A DNA stretch of 64,000 bases from Asticcacaulis sp. ZE23SCel15 (GCF_030505395.1 NZ_CP130044.1:2713001-2777000), one strand, 5' to 3'. Positions 1 to 9,511 are shown, counted from the stretch's first letter. Program-made: numbers and translations. Notes: a model not told the origin generated them from the letters alone.

Positions 1-702
1 CCGCGATGGGTGAACAAAAAGCCGTCTTCAAACTTGGTCTTGCCAACCTTAACGCGCGCCTGCATCGAAACACCGGCCAGATCAAGCGCCTGAAGCTTAT
101 CGGGGCTAAGCGTCAGGGGCACCAATCCTGCCCGCATAGGGGTGATCACATGGCCGAACTGCTTGGCGGTCTCATAGGCAAAAGGCGACCCCAGTTTCGG
201 GATCGACAAGCCGCCGGTGGCAATGACCACTTTTTTGGCTTTGACGGTCTCATTGGTCGTGGTGATATCAAAACCGGCGTCGTTTTTAGTAATCGCGGTG
301 ATGGCCGTTTGCAGCCACAGTTCGCCGCCATTATCGCGCAATTCATTCAGCAGCATGTCGATGATGTCCATGGCGGACTTATCGCAGAACAACTGGCCTT
401 CGGTTTTTTCGTGATAAGGAATTTTATGGCGCTCAACCAAGCCTACGAAATCGCGCGGTGTGTAGCGCTTTAAAGCTGAAATGCAAAAGCGTGGATTTTG
501 CGACAGGTAGTTGTGCGAGTGCGCGCGCAGGTGCGTAAAGTTACAGCGCCCACCGCCGGAGATACGAATTTCTGGCCGGGGCGTCAGCCTGCTCCAGCAC
601 GACGACTTTTTTTCCACGTTTCGCGGCTTCGATCGCGCACATAAGGCCTGCGGCACCGGCGCCGATGATGGCAGCATCATAGTATTTTGGGGAAGAGGAC
701 AT
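1..702 (-). pseudogene. BaiN/HI0933-family FAD-dependent oxidoreductase, frameshifted and cut by window edge
   Basis: Translation from the ATG at 700-702 gives a dinucleotide-binding motif (GxGxxG, residues 14-19, followed by LMCAIEA), but this frame ends at TAA 541-543. The rest of the family pattern (IRISGGGRCNFTHL, then YLSQNPRFC, HEKTEGQLFC and VVIATGGLS) lies in another minus-strand frame that stays open to the window edge. The switch falls at a short A run (569-571, minus-strand sense). Two more A residues would restore the expected P-x-x-K-I-R-I-S-G-G-G core. The family are flavoproteins of poorly defined substrate. A true pseudogene and a sequencing indel cannot be told apart from this sequence. 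The C-terminal part is outside the window. Confidence 0.72.
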
Positions 703-864
703 GAAATCTCAAAAAATTGCGTTAATTTTGTTTAGTCGCATTTTTACGACGAACCGGCAGCCACTTCGTCTAAAATGCTTTGGCTTACGCAACGTCATAC
801 TTGTTCTGCCGAAAATCCGGCGTAAGGTCGCAGCCACCTATATAAGCCTGTTCAGGAGGATACC

Positions 865-1170
865 ATGTCCGATTTGGTCACCATCACAGAAAAAATCAAA
901 TCTTCGGTCGGAGAGGACTCCGGTTTGGGGAAAATCGTCAAGCTCGACTTCGGTGATGCCGGAAAAATCCTGATCAACGCCGCTCAGGTGCCCAATGTGG
1001 TCAGCAACGACGATGGCGCGGCTGATACCACGGTCATCATCGGATTGGATGATCTGGTGGCTATGGCCAAGGGTCAGCTTGATCCGATGATGGCCTTCAT
1101 GCAGGGCAAGATGAAGATCCTTGGCGATATGAGTGTCGCGCAGAAACTGGCGCCATTGTTGAAGGGCTAA
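865..1170 (+). CDS. SCP2 sterol-binding domain protein
   Basis: A 101-residue protein consisting of one SCP2-like fold: an alternating strand region (about 22-65) with VKLDFGDAGKILI and DTTVIIGLDDLVAMAKGQLDPMMAFMQGKMKILGDM, the pattern in which the family's G-K-x-K-I-x-G-D segment ends in a C-terminal helix. SCP2 proteins bind lipids or acyl-CoA in a hydrophobic cavity; the ligand here is unknown. The start is well supported by AGGAGG five bases upstream. It stands alone, divergent from the broken flavoprotein gene. The 162 bp before it hold only a possible TATATAA -10-like box near 839. Confidence 0.85.
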   Translation: MSDLVTITEKIKSSVGEDSGLGKIVKLDFGDAGKILINAAQVPNVVSNDDGAADTTVIIGLDDLVAMAKGQLDPMMAFMQGKMKILGDMSVAQKLAPLLKG

Positions 1171-1222
1171 GCGCATTCCAAAAAGTGTAAGCGGTTTTTG
1201 GATTAAATGCGCGTCTGAAAAA

Positions 1223-1918
1223 CTAGCCCGGCCCGGATTGGTTAGGCGCACTTGTGGCGATAACCCGATCCGCCACATAGGGGTTTGACTGACGCTCCTG
1301 ATGAAAGCTCGACATCGGGCCGTGTCCGGGTACGAACTGGACGTCGCCCAGCGGCCATAACCGCGTGGTGATCGCGTTGATCAGATCAGCGTGATTGCCG
1401 CGCGGAAAGTCCGTTCTGCCAATTGAGCCCTTGAACAGGACATCACCGACCTGCGCGAAGTTTGACGGACGGTGGAAGAAAACGACATGGCCGGGCGTGT
1501 GGCCGGGGCAGTGATAAACTTCCCATTCAGTATCACCCAAGGTGACCGTATCGCCGTTTTCCAGCCAGCGGTCGGTTTCAAACACCCGCATGCCTTCGAC
1601 GCCGTAGCGCTGACCGGCTTCGGGGATGCGGTCGATCCAGAACTGATCGTCGCGGTGCGGGCCTTCGATCATCGCCCCCGTGCGCTCTTTGAGTTCAGCC
1701 GCTCCACCGGCGTGATCGGCATGACCGTGGGTGATCCATATTTTATCGACGCTCAACCCGCGCCGTTTGATTTCCGCCAGTACCGCATCAAGGTCACCGC
1801 CCGGATCGATCACCGCGCATTTGTTGGTCTTCGTACACCAGACGACCGTGCAGTTTTGCTGCAGCGGGGTGACGGGGGCGACAAACAGGCGGATAGGGGC
1901 ATCGGACACGGCGGGCAC
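1223..1918 (-). CDS. MBL-fold metallo-hydrolase (glyoxalase II-like)
   Basis: A 231-residue metallo-beta-lactamase-fold hydrolase. The metal-binding signature H64-x-H66-x-D68-H69 (THGHADH) is intact. Further ligand regions are visible at CPGHTPGHVVF (about 137-147) and VPGHGP near residue 198, and a FKGSIGRTDFPRG stretch is typical of the small hydroxyacylglutathione-hydrolase-like (GloC/YcbL) group. It probably hydrolyses thioesters such as S-lactoylglutathione; this is family inference. The lack of the long C-terminal domain of GloB supports the short GloC-like class. It is separated from the permease upstream by a terminator hairpin. Confidence 0.88.
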   Translation of the reverse strand: MPAVSDAPIRLFVAPVTPLQQNCTVVWCTKTNKCAVIDPGGDLDAVLAEIKRRGLSVDKIWITHGHADHAGGAAELKERTGAMIEGPHRDDQFWIDRIPEAGQRYGVEGMRVFETDRWLENGDTVTLGDTEWEVYHCPGHTPGHVVFFHRPSNFAQVGDVLFKGSIGRTDFPRGNHADLINAITTRLWPLGDVQFVPGHGPMSSFHQERQSNPYVADRVIATSAPNQSGPG

Positions 1919-1928
1919 TCCAAAAGAA

Positions 1929-1966
1929 AAGGCCCCTGTGTTCTAAAACACAGAGGCCTTAAACTC
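1929..1966 (-). terminator. Rho-independent terminator after the APC permease
   Basis: Arms AAGGCCCCTGTGTT (1929-1942) and AACACAGAGGCCTT (1947-1960) enclose CTAA. On the minus-strand RNA every position pairs (one G-U wobble) and TTTTCTTTT follows, whereas on the plus strand the same position is a C-A mismatch. This favours use as the minus-strand terminator of the permease at 1983-3620. Confidence 0.8.
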
Positions 1967-1982
1967 TACAGTAGATTACATC

Positions 1983-3620
1983 CTATTTCTTATCGTCGAT
2001 ATTGCCGCGGAACGCATCGGCCGGAGACGACAGATCGGTGTCTTCGGTGATGTCAATGCCCTTGGACAGCTTCGAGTGCCAGAAGCCGTAACCGGCATAG
2101 ATTATCGCGCCGACAATGGCGTAGCACACCAGAATGGTCAGCGGCAGAGTGTTGCCCTTCATGGCATGGTCAATCATGGGCGAGAAGTTTTGCCAAGCCA
2201 GGAACAGACAGGACAGGATGCCTAAGACCGCCGTAAATATCCCGCCGGGTACGCGGAAGGGGCGCTCCATTTCGGGGTGCTTGATGCGCAGGTAGATTAC
2301 CGACAAACACACGATTGAGAAGGCGACCGCAGTCCCCAGCGAGACCAGATCACCCAGCAGGCTGATCGGCAGGAACGAGGCGGCCACCGCAACCATGATC
2401 CCCAGCAGAATGGTGCCGAGCCAGGGGGTGCGGAACTTATCGTGGATTTTCGAGAATACGGCGGGCAACAGGCCGTCACGCGACATGGTGTAAAATATGC
2501 GGGTCTGGCCAAAGCACAGCACCAACATAACGGATGAGAGACCTGCAACCGCACCGACCTTGATCAGCAGGCTGATGGCGTTCATCTGGCCGCTTTCTAC
2601 GAACGGCCACGGGAAGTTGGCCCAGGTCAGCGCCATGCGGTCGATAGCCACCGCGATCGGTGCCGGGCTGGCCAGTTCCAGATAGGGAACCACGCCGGTC
2701 ATAACAGCAGCGACGGCCATATAGATGACCGTACAGATGACCAGTGCGCCCAGAATACCGACGGGGACATCGCGGCTTGGGTTCTTGGCTTCGGCCGCAG
2801 CCGTTGAGACGGCCTCAAAGCCGACATAGGCGAAGAAGATGATAGCAGCACCGCGGAAAATACCACCGACGCCAAACTCACCCGGATTGCCGGTGGCGGG
2901 CGGAATAAAGGGGTGCCAGTTGTCGGGGTTGATATAGGTCACGCCGACCGCGATAAAGGTCAGTAGCACGATGATCTTCAGTACCACGATGAAGTTGTTG
3001 ACGTTGGCTGATTCGCTGACGCCCAGAACCAGCAGGCAGGTCACAGCGGCAATGCCGATAGCGGCGATCAGGTTAAAAGTGCCCGACAGCATCATGGTGG
3101 TGTGGCCGCCATCATCGGTCACGGCGCGCACCAACGGGGTTGCCCACATGGTCGCCGGGTGGTCAGTCCCCCCCGCGAGTACCGGCAGATGTACTCCGAA
3201 ATCCCCAAGCAAACTGACCACATAGCCTGACCAGCCGACCGCCACGGTAGAGGCGGCAATCCCGTATTCCAACACCAGCAGCCAGCCCATGATCCAGGCG
3301 AAGACTTCGCCCAGGGTTCCGTAGGCGTAGGTGTAGGCCGAACCCGATACCGGCATGGTTGACGCCAGTTCGGCATAACAAAGGCCGGCCAGCGCACAGG
3401 CAATCCCTGCCACCACGAAGGACAGCATGATCGCCGGACCGGCATTGGCTGACGCCACCTGACCCGTAAGAACGAAAATGCCGGCGCCGATAATGGCGCC
3501 GACACCGAGCGACATCAGATTAATCGGCCCAAGCGTGCGCTTGAGCGGACTTTTGGCCGCTTCTTTTTGGATATTGGCAATCGACTTTTTCTGGAACAGC
3601 CGACCAAGGTTGTTGGACAT
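1983..3620 (-). CDS. APC-family amino acid permease
   Basis: A 545-residue integral inner-membrane protein with about a dozen hydrophobic segments. After a basic N-terminus (KSPLKRTLGPINLMSLG) comes the APC signature GVGAIIGAGIFVLTG (about residues 40-54), whose GAGIF unwound helix binds the substrate amino group. GFEAVSTAAAEAKNPSRDVP (about 270-290) is the conserved cytoplasmic loop of the cationic/branched amino-acid (CAT/YfnA-like) subgroup. Substrate specificity cannot be read from sequence. It is followed by a strong hairpin terminator. A partial copy of the palindrome found before the MerR/acyl-CoA dehydrogenase genes lies about 55 bp upstream of the start (3675-3690). Confidence 0.9.
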   Translation of the reverse strand: MSNNLGRLFQKKSIANIQKEAAKSPLKRTLGPINLMSLGVGAIIGAGIFVLTGQVASANAGPAIMLSFVVAGIACALAGLCYAELASTMPVSGSAYTYAYGTLGEVFAWIMGWLLVLEYGIAASTVAVGWSGYVVSLLGDFGVHLPVLAGGTDHPATMWATPLVRAVTDDGGHTTMMLSGTFNLIAAIGIAAVTCLLVLGVSESANVNNFIVVLKIIVLLTFIAVGVTYINPDNWHPFIPPATGNPGEFGVGGIFRGAAIIFFAYVGFEAVSTAAAEAKNPSRDVPVGILGALVICTVIYMAVAAVMTGVVPYLELASPAPIAVAIDRMALTWANFPWPFVESGQMNAISLLIKVGAVAGLSSVMLVLCFGQTRIFYTMSRDGLLPAVFSKIHDKFRTPWLGTILLGIMVAVAASFLPISLLGDLVSLGTAVAFSIVCLSVIYLRIKHPEMERPFRVPGGIFTAVLGILSCLFLAWQNFSPMIDHAMKGNTLPLTILVCYAIVGAIIYAGYGFWHSKLSKGIDITEDTDLSSPADAFRGNIDDKK

Positions 3621-3674
3621 GAGACCCCTCGCATGGTGCCGCCATTTTCACTCGCGGCATAAAACGCTAAAGGG

Positions 3675-3690
3675 ATGACGTTAATGTCAC
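3675..3690. promoter_or_regulatory. Possible third copy of the MerR-regulon palindrome
   Basis: ATGACGTTAATGTCAC matches TTGACGTTAACGTCAA (the perfect palindrome at 56824-56839) at 13 of 16 positions and keeps the TGACGTTAA core. It lies 55-70 bp upstream of the permease start and 118 bp upstream of hrpB. It is a weak candidate that needs a genome-wide motif scan. Confidence 0.35.
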
Positions 3691-3807
3691 ATTTTCAACT
3701 AAGCAACTGCTATTTGCGGGAAGATTTCACCAGCTAACAGCCAAGTTTAACGGGAAATTTAGCCTGCGCGTGACATTTGGCGGAAAATTCTGCTAGGGAG
3801 GCGAATT

Positions 3808-6276
3808 ATGTTGCCTGTCGAAGAGATATATTCGCCGCTTAAGGCGTATCTGCAAACCCGGACCACGGCCCTGATTATCGCGCCACCGGGAGCGGGTAAG
3901 ACGACGGGGATACCTCTGGCCTTGCTGGATGAAGCGTGGCTTAAGGGCCAAACCCTGATTCTGCTGGAGCCGCGGCGACTGGCGGCGCGGGCAGCGGCGG
4001 CGCGAATGGCGGAGACCTTGGGCGAATCTGTTGGTGAAACGGTGGGCTTTCGGGTGCGCGGTGAAAGCCGGATTGGCCCTAAGACCCGCATTGAAGTCGT
4101 GACCGAAGGCATATTTTCGCGCCGCATCGTCGATGACCCGGCGCTTGACGGTGTGGGCGGCGTCATCTTCGATGAGTTTCATGAGCGCAGTCTTGATGCC
4201 GATCTGGGGCTGGCCTTTGCGCGCGATAGCCAAACCCTGTTGCGGGATGATCTAAGGCTTTTGGTCATGTCGGCAACACTGGATGGACAGCGGGTATCTG
4301 AGGTGCTGTCTGATGCTCAAACCTTTCATTCCGAAGGGCGCGCCTATCCGGTCACGACCCATTATCTGGGCCGGGATCAGGGGCAGAGGCTGGAAGATGA
4401 TATCGCCCGCCATATCTTAAGGTTACAATCTAAGCTTACGCCTGAACAGGCTGAAACCTTGTTAGTTTTTCTGCCGGGTCAGGGTGAGATTCACCGCTTG
4501 GCCAGCCGGTTAGAAGAGGGCGGGCTGCATAGTCATATCGAGCTTTGCAAACTTTACGGCGCAATGGATATCCGCGATCAGTCTGCCGTTTTGCGCAAAA
4601 ACACACCGGGGCGACCCAAGATTGTTTTGGCGACGGCCATTGCTGAAACCTCGTTGACGCTGGACCGGGTGACTATGGTGATCGACAGCGGTGTATCGCG
4701 GCTGGGGCGTTATGATCCGGCGCGTGGGACGATGCGGTTTGTCACTGAACGCGTCACTAAGGCGTCTGCTGATCAACGCCGTGGCCGCGCAGGTCGGACG
4801 CAGGCCGGGGACTGTTACCGGCTGTGGGATAAAGAGCAGGATCTGTCGCTTATTCCCTTTGCGCGACCGGAAATTTTGGAAACCGATCTGTCACGGCTGG
4901 TACTGGATCTGCGCATGTGGGGCGCGCGCTCGACCGTGGGTTTGAGCCTGCTCGATCATCCCCCTGAAGGCGCTATGAATGAGGCGACACGGTTGCTGCA
5001 GGCCCTGGGCGCGCTGGATGACAAGGGCGATCTGACGACACACGGGCGTTTGATGTCGCAGCTACCGATGTCGCCACGTCTGGCCAATATGCTGCTGCAT
5101 GCGGCTAAGGAAGGGCATGCGAGCAGAGGTGCGGCCCTGGCCGCTCTGCTGTCGGAGAATGGCTTAGGCGGGAAATCGACCGATCTGGAAACCCGGCTAG
5201 AGGGCTTAAGCCGTGACAAGACGCCCAAAGCGGTTCAGGCGCGTAGTCTGGCGCAAAACTGGACGCGTCTGGCAGATAGTTTGATTAAAAAAGAAATTAA
5301 ACAAACGGATGCGCGTAAAAATTCAGCCTATCTGTTAGCTGAAGCCTTTCCGGAACGCATCGCCAAGGCGCGGGGTAAGGCGGGCGAATTCGTCTTGGCC
5401 AATGGCCGTGGTGCCTATGTCGATGACACCGACCTCTTAGCCAGATCGTCTTATCTCGCCGTCGGTGATCTGGGCGGGGGCAGTGCGCGTGATCGGATAT
5501 TGCTGGGGGCGTCACTGACCGCCGATGAGATTATGCGTCTGTTCGCAGACCGGCTGGAAACTGCCGCGGTTATTGAGAAAAGCGCTGGCGGTAATTTCCG
5601 GGCTTTTGAGCAGGTGCGGTTGGGGCAGGTCGTGCTGTCCTCCAAACCTATGGAACGCGTCCCCACAGAATTATTAGTGAAAGTTCAAGCTGAGGAGATA
5701 AAATCTAAAGGACTGAAAGCGCTGAAATTTTCTGACCATGCGGAGAGTTTGCGTCAGCGCGTGCAATTTTTGCGAAACGATGATCCTGCGTGGCCGGATA
5801 TGTCGGAAGCTGCCTTGCTTCAAACTCTGGAAGACTGGCTTGGGCCCTATGCCGGCGGGCGACCGCTGCTTAATCTTACCGCGCATGACGTCACCCAAGC
5901 TCTAACCAATTTGCTCAGTTACGAACAGCAGCGAAACCTCGATGCGCTGGCGCCGGAAAGTCTGCGCCTGCCGACAGGCAACGGGGCGCGCATCGATTAT
6001 GGTGCCGAAGGCGGCCCGCGGGTTGAAGCGCGGGTGACGGAGTTTTATGGCACTGCCCGTCATCCGACGGTTGGCGTCAACAAAACGCCCCTGACCCTTT
6101 CCCTGTTGTCGCCAGCCCATCGCCCCATCCAGATTACCAAGGATATCGTTGGTTTCTGGGACGGCTCCTGGCCGGAGGTGCGCACTGAAATGAAAGGACG
6201 CTACCCCCGTCACGTCTGGCCCGAAGACCCAAAATCGGCACAGGCGACCGCACGGGCTAAACCGCGTGGTACTTAA
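3808..6276 (+). CDS. hrpB: ATP-dependent helicase HrpB
   Basis: An 822-residue DEAH/RHA-type superfamily 2 helicase. Walker A is G28-A-G-K31-T (PPGAGKTTG), motif II is DEFHER near residue 122 (the HrpB variant of DEAH), motif III is SATLDG, and motif VI is QRRGRAGR near residue 330. The C-terminal half carries the HrpB-specific domain ending in KGRYPRHVWPEDP. Length matches the family. HrpB is a putative RNA helicase of unclear role in most bacteria. The start has a good ribosome site (AGGGAGG, eight bases upstream). Its stop overlaps the convergent TrmH-family gene by 4 bp. Confidence 0.96.
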   Translation: MLPVEEIYSPLKAYLQTRTTALIIAPPGAGKTTGIPLALLDEAWLKGQTLILLEPRRLAARAAAARMAETLGESVGETVGFRVRGESRIGPKTRIEVVTEGIFSRRIVDDPALDGVGGVIFDEFHERSLDADLGLAFARDSQTLLRDDLRLLVMSATLDGQRVSEVLSDAQTFHSEGRAYPVTTHYLGRDQGQRLEDDIARHILRLQSKLTPEQAETLLVFLPGQGEIHRLASRLEEGGLHSHIELCKLYGAMDIRDQSAVLRKNTPGRPKIVLATAIAETSLTLDRVTMVIDSGVSRLGRYDPARGTMRFVTERVTKASADQRRGRAGRTQAGDCYRLWDKEQDLSLIPFARPEILETDLSRLVLDLRMWGARSTVGLSLLDHPPEGAMNEATRLLQALGALDDKGDLTTHGRLMSQLPMSPRLANMLLHAAKEGHASRGAALAALLSENGLGGKSTDLETRLEGLSRDKTPKAVQARSLAQNWTRLADSLIKKEIKQTDARKNSAYLLAEAFPERIAKARGKAGEFVLANGRGAYVDDTDLLARSSYLAVGDLGGGSARDRILLGASLTADEIMRLFADRLETAAVIEKSAGGNFRAFEQVRLGQVVLSSKPMERVPTELLVKVQAEEIKSKGLKALKFSDHAESLRQRVQFLRNDDPAWPDMSEAALLQTLEDWLGPYAGGRPLLNLTAHDVTQALTNLLSYEQQRNLDALAPESLRLPTGNGARIDYGAEGGPRVEARVTEFYGTARHPTVGVNKTPLTLSLLSPAHRPIQITKDIVGFWDGSWPEVRTEMKGRYPRHVWPEDPKSAQATARAKPRGT

Positions 6277-7064
6277 ACTTCGGTGGCCGCATAGATCATA
6301 ATGCCGGTCGCCACTGATAAATTAAGGCTGTCGGCGCGGCCACGCATCGGGATCTTGACATGGGTGTCGCAGATGGCGGCAACTTCTGGGCTGAGACCGG
6401 ACTGTTCAGTGCCCATGAGGATCAGGGTCGGCCGCTGATAGGGGGCGGAACGATGATCGTGGGTGGCGGTCAGCAGGGTGCCCACGATCGATCCCGTCCA
6501 GCGCGCACGATCAGCTATAAATTCGGCTTGAGTACATTTGACAATTGGCAAGGCAAAGATTGAGCCCATAGTGGCGCGCACCGTTTCGACTGAAAACGGG
6601 TCAACACAATCACCTATGAGAATCACCCCGCCAATACCTGCGGCATCAGCCGTGCGGATAATGGTGCCGAGATTGCCGGGGTCGCGAACCTGCTCAAGCG
6701 CCACCCAAACGTCGTTGTCCTTGGGGTTGATATCACTAAGAGTTTTGATCTGTTGTGCGAAGACCGCAATAACCATTTGCGGGTTATCCTTGCGGGATAT
6801 TTTTTCTAATATTTCGCGGGTGACTTCAAGAACCTGACCACGCGCTTTAAGCGTCTGGTCAATGGCGCGGGTCAGAAGCGGATGGCGGTCAGCGTCTTTG
6901 CCATAGACCAGAATTTGCGGTGAGAAACCCTGATCGAGCGCATCAATAATGATCTTCAAACCTTCGGCAAGGAACTGCCCCGTTTCCTCACGCGTTTTAC
7001 GCATATGCAGGGCACGGATATCTTTTATGGTTTGGTTGGTAAGCGAAACAATCTCTTTTATCAT
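6273..7064 (-). CDS. TrmH/SpoU-family RNA 2'-O-methyltransferase
   Basis: A 263-residue SPOUT-class RNA methyltransferase. An N-terminal substrate-binding region (about 1-100, starting ITSLTNQTIKDIRALHMRK-like) precedes the trefoil-knot domain with the three SpoU motifs: LEQVRDPGNLGTIIRTADAAG (about 123-143), LIGDCVDPFSVETVRATMGSIF, and a C-terminal IPMRGRADSLNLSVATGIMIY. These contact SAM and the target ribose. The target RNA is not predictable. It sits 4 bp after the methyltransferase at 7069-8007 and probably shares its transcript. Confidence 0.92.
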   Translation of the reverse strand: MIKEIVSLTNQTIKDIRALHMRKTREETGQFLAEGLKIIIDALDQGFSPQILVYGKDADRHPLLTRAIDQTLKARGQVLEVTREILEKISRKDNPQMVIAVFAQQIKTLSDINPKDNDVWVALEQVRDPGNLGTIIRTADAAGIGGVILIGDCVDPFSVETVRATMGSIFALPIVKCTQAEFIADRARWTGSIVGTLLTATHDHRSAPYQRPTLILMGTEQSGLSPEVAAICDTHVKIPMRGRADSLNLSVATGIMIYAATEV

Positions 7065-7068
7065 GATC

Positions 7069-8007
7069 TTACACCTTATCCTTCATCCAACGCGCAAAGA
7101 AGGAAAGTCCGATTTCGCGTGGAGGCACAGGGCTTAAGGCCATGCCTTTGGGGGTCTTATCCTGCTCAACCAGAGTGAGTTCACCATAGTCAATTTGTCC
7201 CCCCTTATCAGGCCCGACGGCTTCGGCCAAAAGATGCGCCAACGCTGGCCCGGACACCCGTGCAGCATAAGCGTTCAGCAGCAGAAAGGCTGCGTCATCC
7301 GACAAAAGCTGCGCGCACAGATCAATCAGTTCCGGCAGGTCTTCAAACAACCGCCAGACTTCGCCCGTCGGGCCGCGGCCGTATTTGGGGGGATCGAGAA
7401 TGATGCCTTCGTATTTTGAGCCACGCTTGACTTCGCGCTGCACATATTTGCGGGCGTCTTCGCAGATCCAGCGAATGGGGGCCTGTTCCATGCCTGACAG
7501 GGTCGCGTTCTCCCGTGCCCAACCTACGGATTTTTTTGACGCATCGACGTGGGTGACTTTAGCACCCGCCACAGCACAGGCCAGCGAGGCGACGCCGGTG
7601 TAACCGAACAGGTTCAATATATGCGGTGTTCTTCCCGCTGCGACGCGACGTTCAATACACTCGGTTTGCCACGTCCAGTTGGCGGCCTGCTCAGGGAAAA
7701 ACGCCAGATGGCGGAACGAGGTGAAGCGGCCATAAAGCTTGACCTGATTCCAACCCAGCGCCCATTGATCGGCGGGTTTGCGGCTGAATTGCCAGCGACC
7801 GTCATCATCCTCGTCCGTAGGGTCGAAAATGGCGTCAGCCTTGTCCCACAATGCCGGATATTTAGGCGTCCACCAGCACTGAGGCTCCGGGCGGATAACC
7901 ATGTAGTCGCCGTAGCGTTCCAGCTTTTTACCATTACCTGAGTTGATAAGGGCGTAGTCGGACCAGGCCAGCGTGCGCAGTTGAATGGGGTGATCAGCTA
8001 TCATCAT
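7069..8007 (-). CDS. Class I SAM-dependent methyltransferase (RlmI/COG1092-like catalytic domain)
   Basis: A 312-residue Rossmann-fold methyltransferase. The SAM site is visible as LNLFGYTGVASLACAVAGA (about residues 128-146) followed by VDASKKSV, and the catalytic/substrate loop is ILDPPKYGRG (near 205). DPPKYG resembles the 23S rRNA m5C methyltransferases RlmI/RlmK, but the N-terminal PUA domain of RlmI is absent. The RNA target is therefore inferred, not shown. It forms a tight pair with the TrmH-family gene, so both may modify RNA. Confidence 0.85.
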   Translation of the reverse strand: MMIADHPIQLRTLAWSDYALINSGNGKKLERYGDYMVIRPEPQCWWTPKYPALWDKADAIFDPTDEDDDGRWQFSRKPADQWALGWNQVKLYGRFTSFRHLAFFPEQAANWTWQTECIERRVAAGRTPHILNLFGYTGVASLACAVAGAKVTHVDASKKSVGWARENATLSGMEQAPIRWICEDARKYVQREVKRGSKYEGIILDPPKYGRGPTGEVWRLFEDLPELIDLCAQLLSDDAAFLLLNAYAARVSGPALAHLLAEAVGPDKGGQIDYGELTLVEQDKTPKGMALSPVPPREIGLSFFARWMKDKV

Positions 8008-8050
8008 GGCCGCTGATTAGCGCATCAGGCGCCGTTGCACCAGAGGTTAG

Positions 8051-9511
8051 CTAACTGATGGCCGCAGGTTTATGATCGGTTTTGTCCCAGTGAAAAGGCT
8101 TGACGATAAGCTGATAAATCGCATGGGCGGCGCTGATTGATTGCAGGCTCCAGTAGGCGGGGGCCGAGAGCACATCCTTGAGGCCAAACGGCACACCGGC
8201 TCTGCGCGCGCCCTGATATAGCGCCAGCATACCGCTTAGGGTGCCAAACAGCAGTAATCCGGCGTCCCTGTAGGCCATGGGGGTAAATTGACCCGAAAGG
8301 GCTTGCAGCATCAGTCCTGACAGCACAAAGCAGGTAAACGGCGCATAACAAAGTGCGGCCAGTGTACTTAAGCCCACCCCTAAAATCATGCTGATCCAGA
8401 CCTTAAGGCGCAGAGCCGTGGTCAGGCGGCTATGGACGATCAGGGTTTGCATATAGCCTTTGATCCAGCGGGTGCGCTGCGGTATCCATGTATAGATATT
8501 CGACGGCGGCGTCTCGATGGTCGGTGCCTTAAGCATGACGCTGGTATAGCCATATTGCGCCAGCCTTAAGCCCAGATCGGCATCTTCGGTGACATTATAA
8601 GCATCCCACGCACCGATCGATTTCAGCACTTTAGTGCGGAAATGATTGCTGGTGCCACCCAACGGAAATGGCAGTTTGAGGCGGCAGAATGCGGGTAGCA
8701 GGACATCAAACTGCACCGCATATTCGGCGGCGAACTGCCGCGCAATAAATCCGTCGCCGCCAAGGGGACGCAAGGGGGCCTGAAGGCAAACCAACGACAT
8801 GTCGCCGGTCTGTTGCGCCCTGGCAAAGGTGCGGGCGGCTTCGATCAGTTGATCCGGAGCGGGCCGGTCTTCGGCATCATATATAACGACCAGATCGCCC
8901 TGAGCCCTTGCCAAAGCGTAATTCAGCGCTCTCGGTTTGGTGCGGGGTGTGCCCGGCGGCACCAGAACGATATGCATATAATCGGGTAAGTTCTGCGCTT
9001 TGAAGGCCGTAATAGTCTCAAAATCATCGGCTTCGAGCGCATAAAGAACTTCAAGATTTTCACGCGGGTAATTCAGTTGGCTCAGGGCCTTAACCAACTG
9101 TGATGTAATGGCGGCTTCGCGGTAGAGCGCCACGATAACGCTGTAGCGCGGCAGGTTTTCGTTAGACGCTTCCAGAAATGTATCGGGTACAGCTTCGCGC
9201 TTTGGCGTCAGTGTGGCCAGAAAGCGCAAGCCCGCACCAGTTGAAAAGCTAAACCAGAAAAACCAGTATATCCCGGCCATTAGCCCTGATATGGCATGGG
9301 TTGCGACCCATGCGAGGCTGATGATCGCCAGCAGTATCAGAAAGATTTGCACCGGCGACGGCCCACTGCGAGCTGAAAAAGCCTCCGGCAGGGCCGCCAT
9401 GGGTGTTGCTTCCGGCCTGCGCCTTGGTATGCGCCGTATGACAGGCAAGATTTCGCGCACAGGCATGTAGCCTTTGAGCCATTTTTGCTTGAAAGCTTCC
9501 GCCCCCACCAT
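8051..9511 (-). CDS. Family 2 glycosyltransferase, membrane-bound
   Basis: A 486-residue inner-membrane glycosyltransferase. Hydrophobic segments near residues 45-90 precede a GT-A domain with YSVIVALYREA, the nucleotide-sugar binding DAEDRP (near 220), the acceptor/base motif TEDADLG and the processive-type QRTRW (Q-x-x-R-W). More membrane helices follow. This architecture is shared with cellulose-synthase-like, PgaC-like and glucosyl-lipid synthases; sugar and acceptor are unknown. I start at the ATG 9509-9511, which has GGGGG upstream and leaves 64 bp for the divergent promoter. An ATG at 9550 adds 13 residues but has no ribosome site and leaves only 25 bp to the divergent gene. Confidence 0.88.
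   Translation of the reverse strand: MVGAEAFKQKWLKGYMPVREILPVIRRIPRRRPEATPMAALPEAFSARSGPSPVQIFLILLAIISLAWVATHAISGLMAGIYWFFWFSFSTGAGLRFLATLTPKREAVPDTFLEASNENLPRYSVIVALYREAAITSQLVKALSQLNYPRENLEVLYALEADDFETITAFKAQNLPDYMHIVLVPPGTPRTKPRALNYALARAQGDLVVIYDAEDRPAPDQLIEAARTFARAQQTGDMSLVCLQAPLRPLGGDGFIARQFAAEYAVQFDVLLPAFCRLKLPFPLGGTSNHFRTKVLKSIGAWDAYNVTEDADLGLRLAQYGYTSVMLKAPTIETPPSNIYTWIPQRTRWIKGYMQTLIVHSRLTTALRLKVWISMILGVGLSTLAALCYAPFTCFVLSGLMLQALSGQFTPMAYRDAGLLLFGTLSGMLALYQGARRAGVPFGLKDVLSAPAYWSLQSISAAHAIYQLIVKPFHWDKTDHKPAAIS

Noticed and set aside
1472-2050. Plus-strand frame opposite the MBL hydrolase
   Set aside because: Runs through the terminator hairpin and into the permease gene; no motif, no ribosome site.
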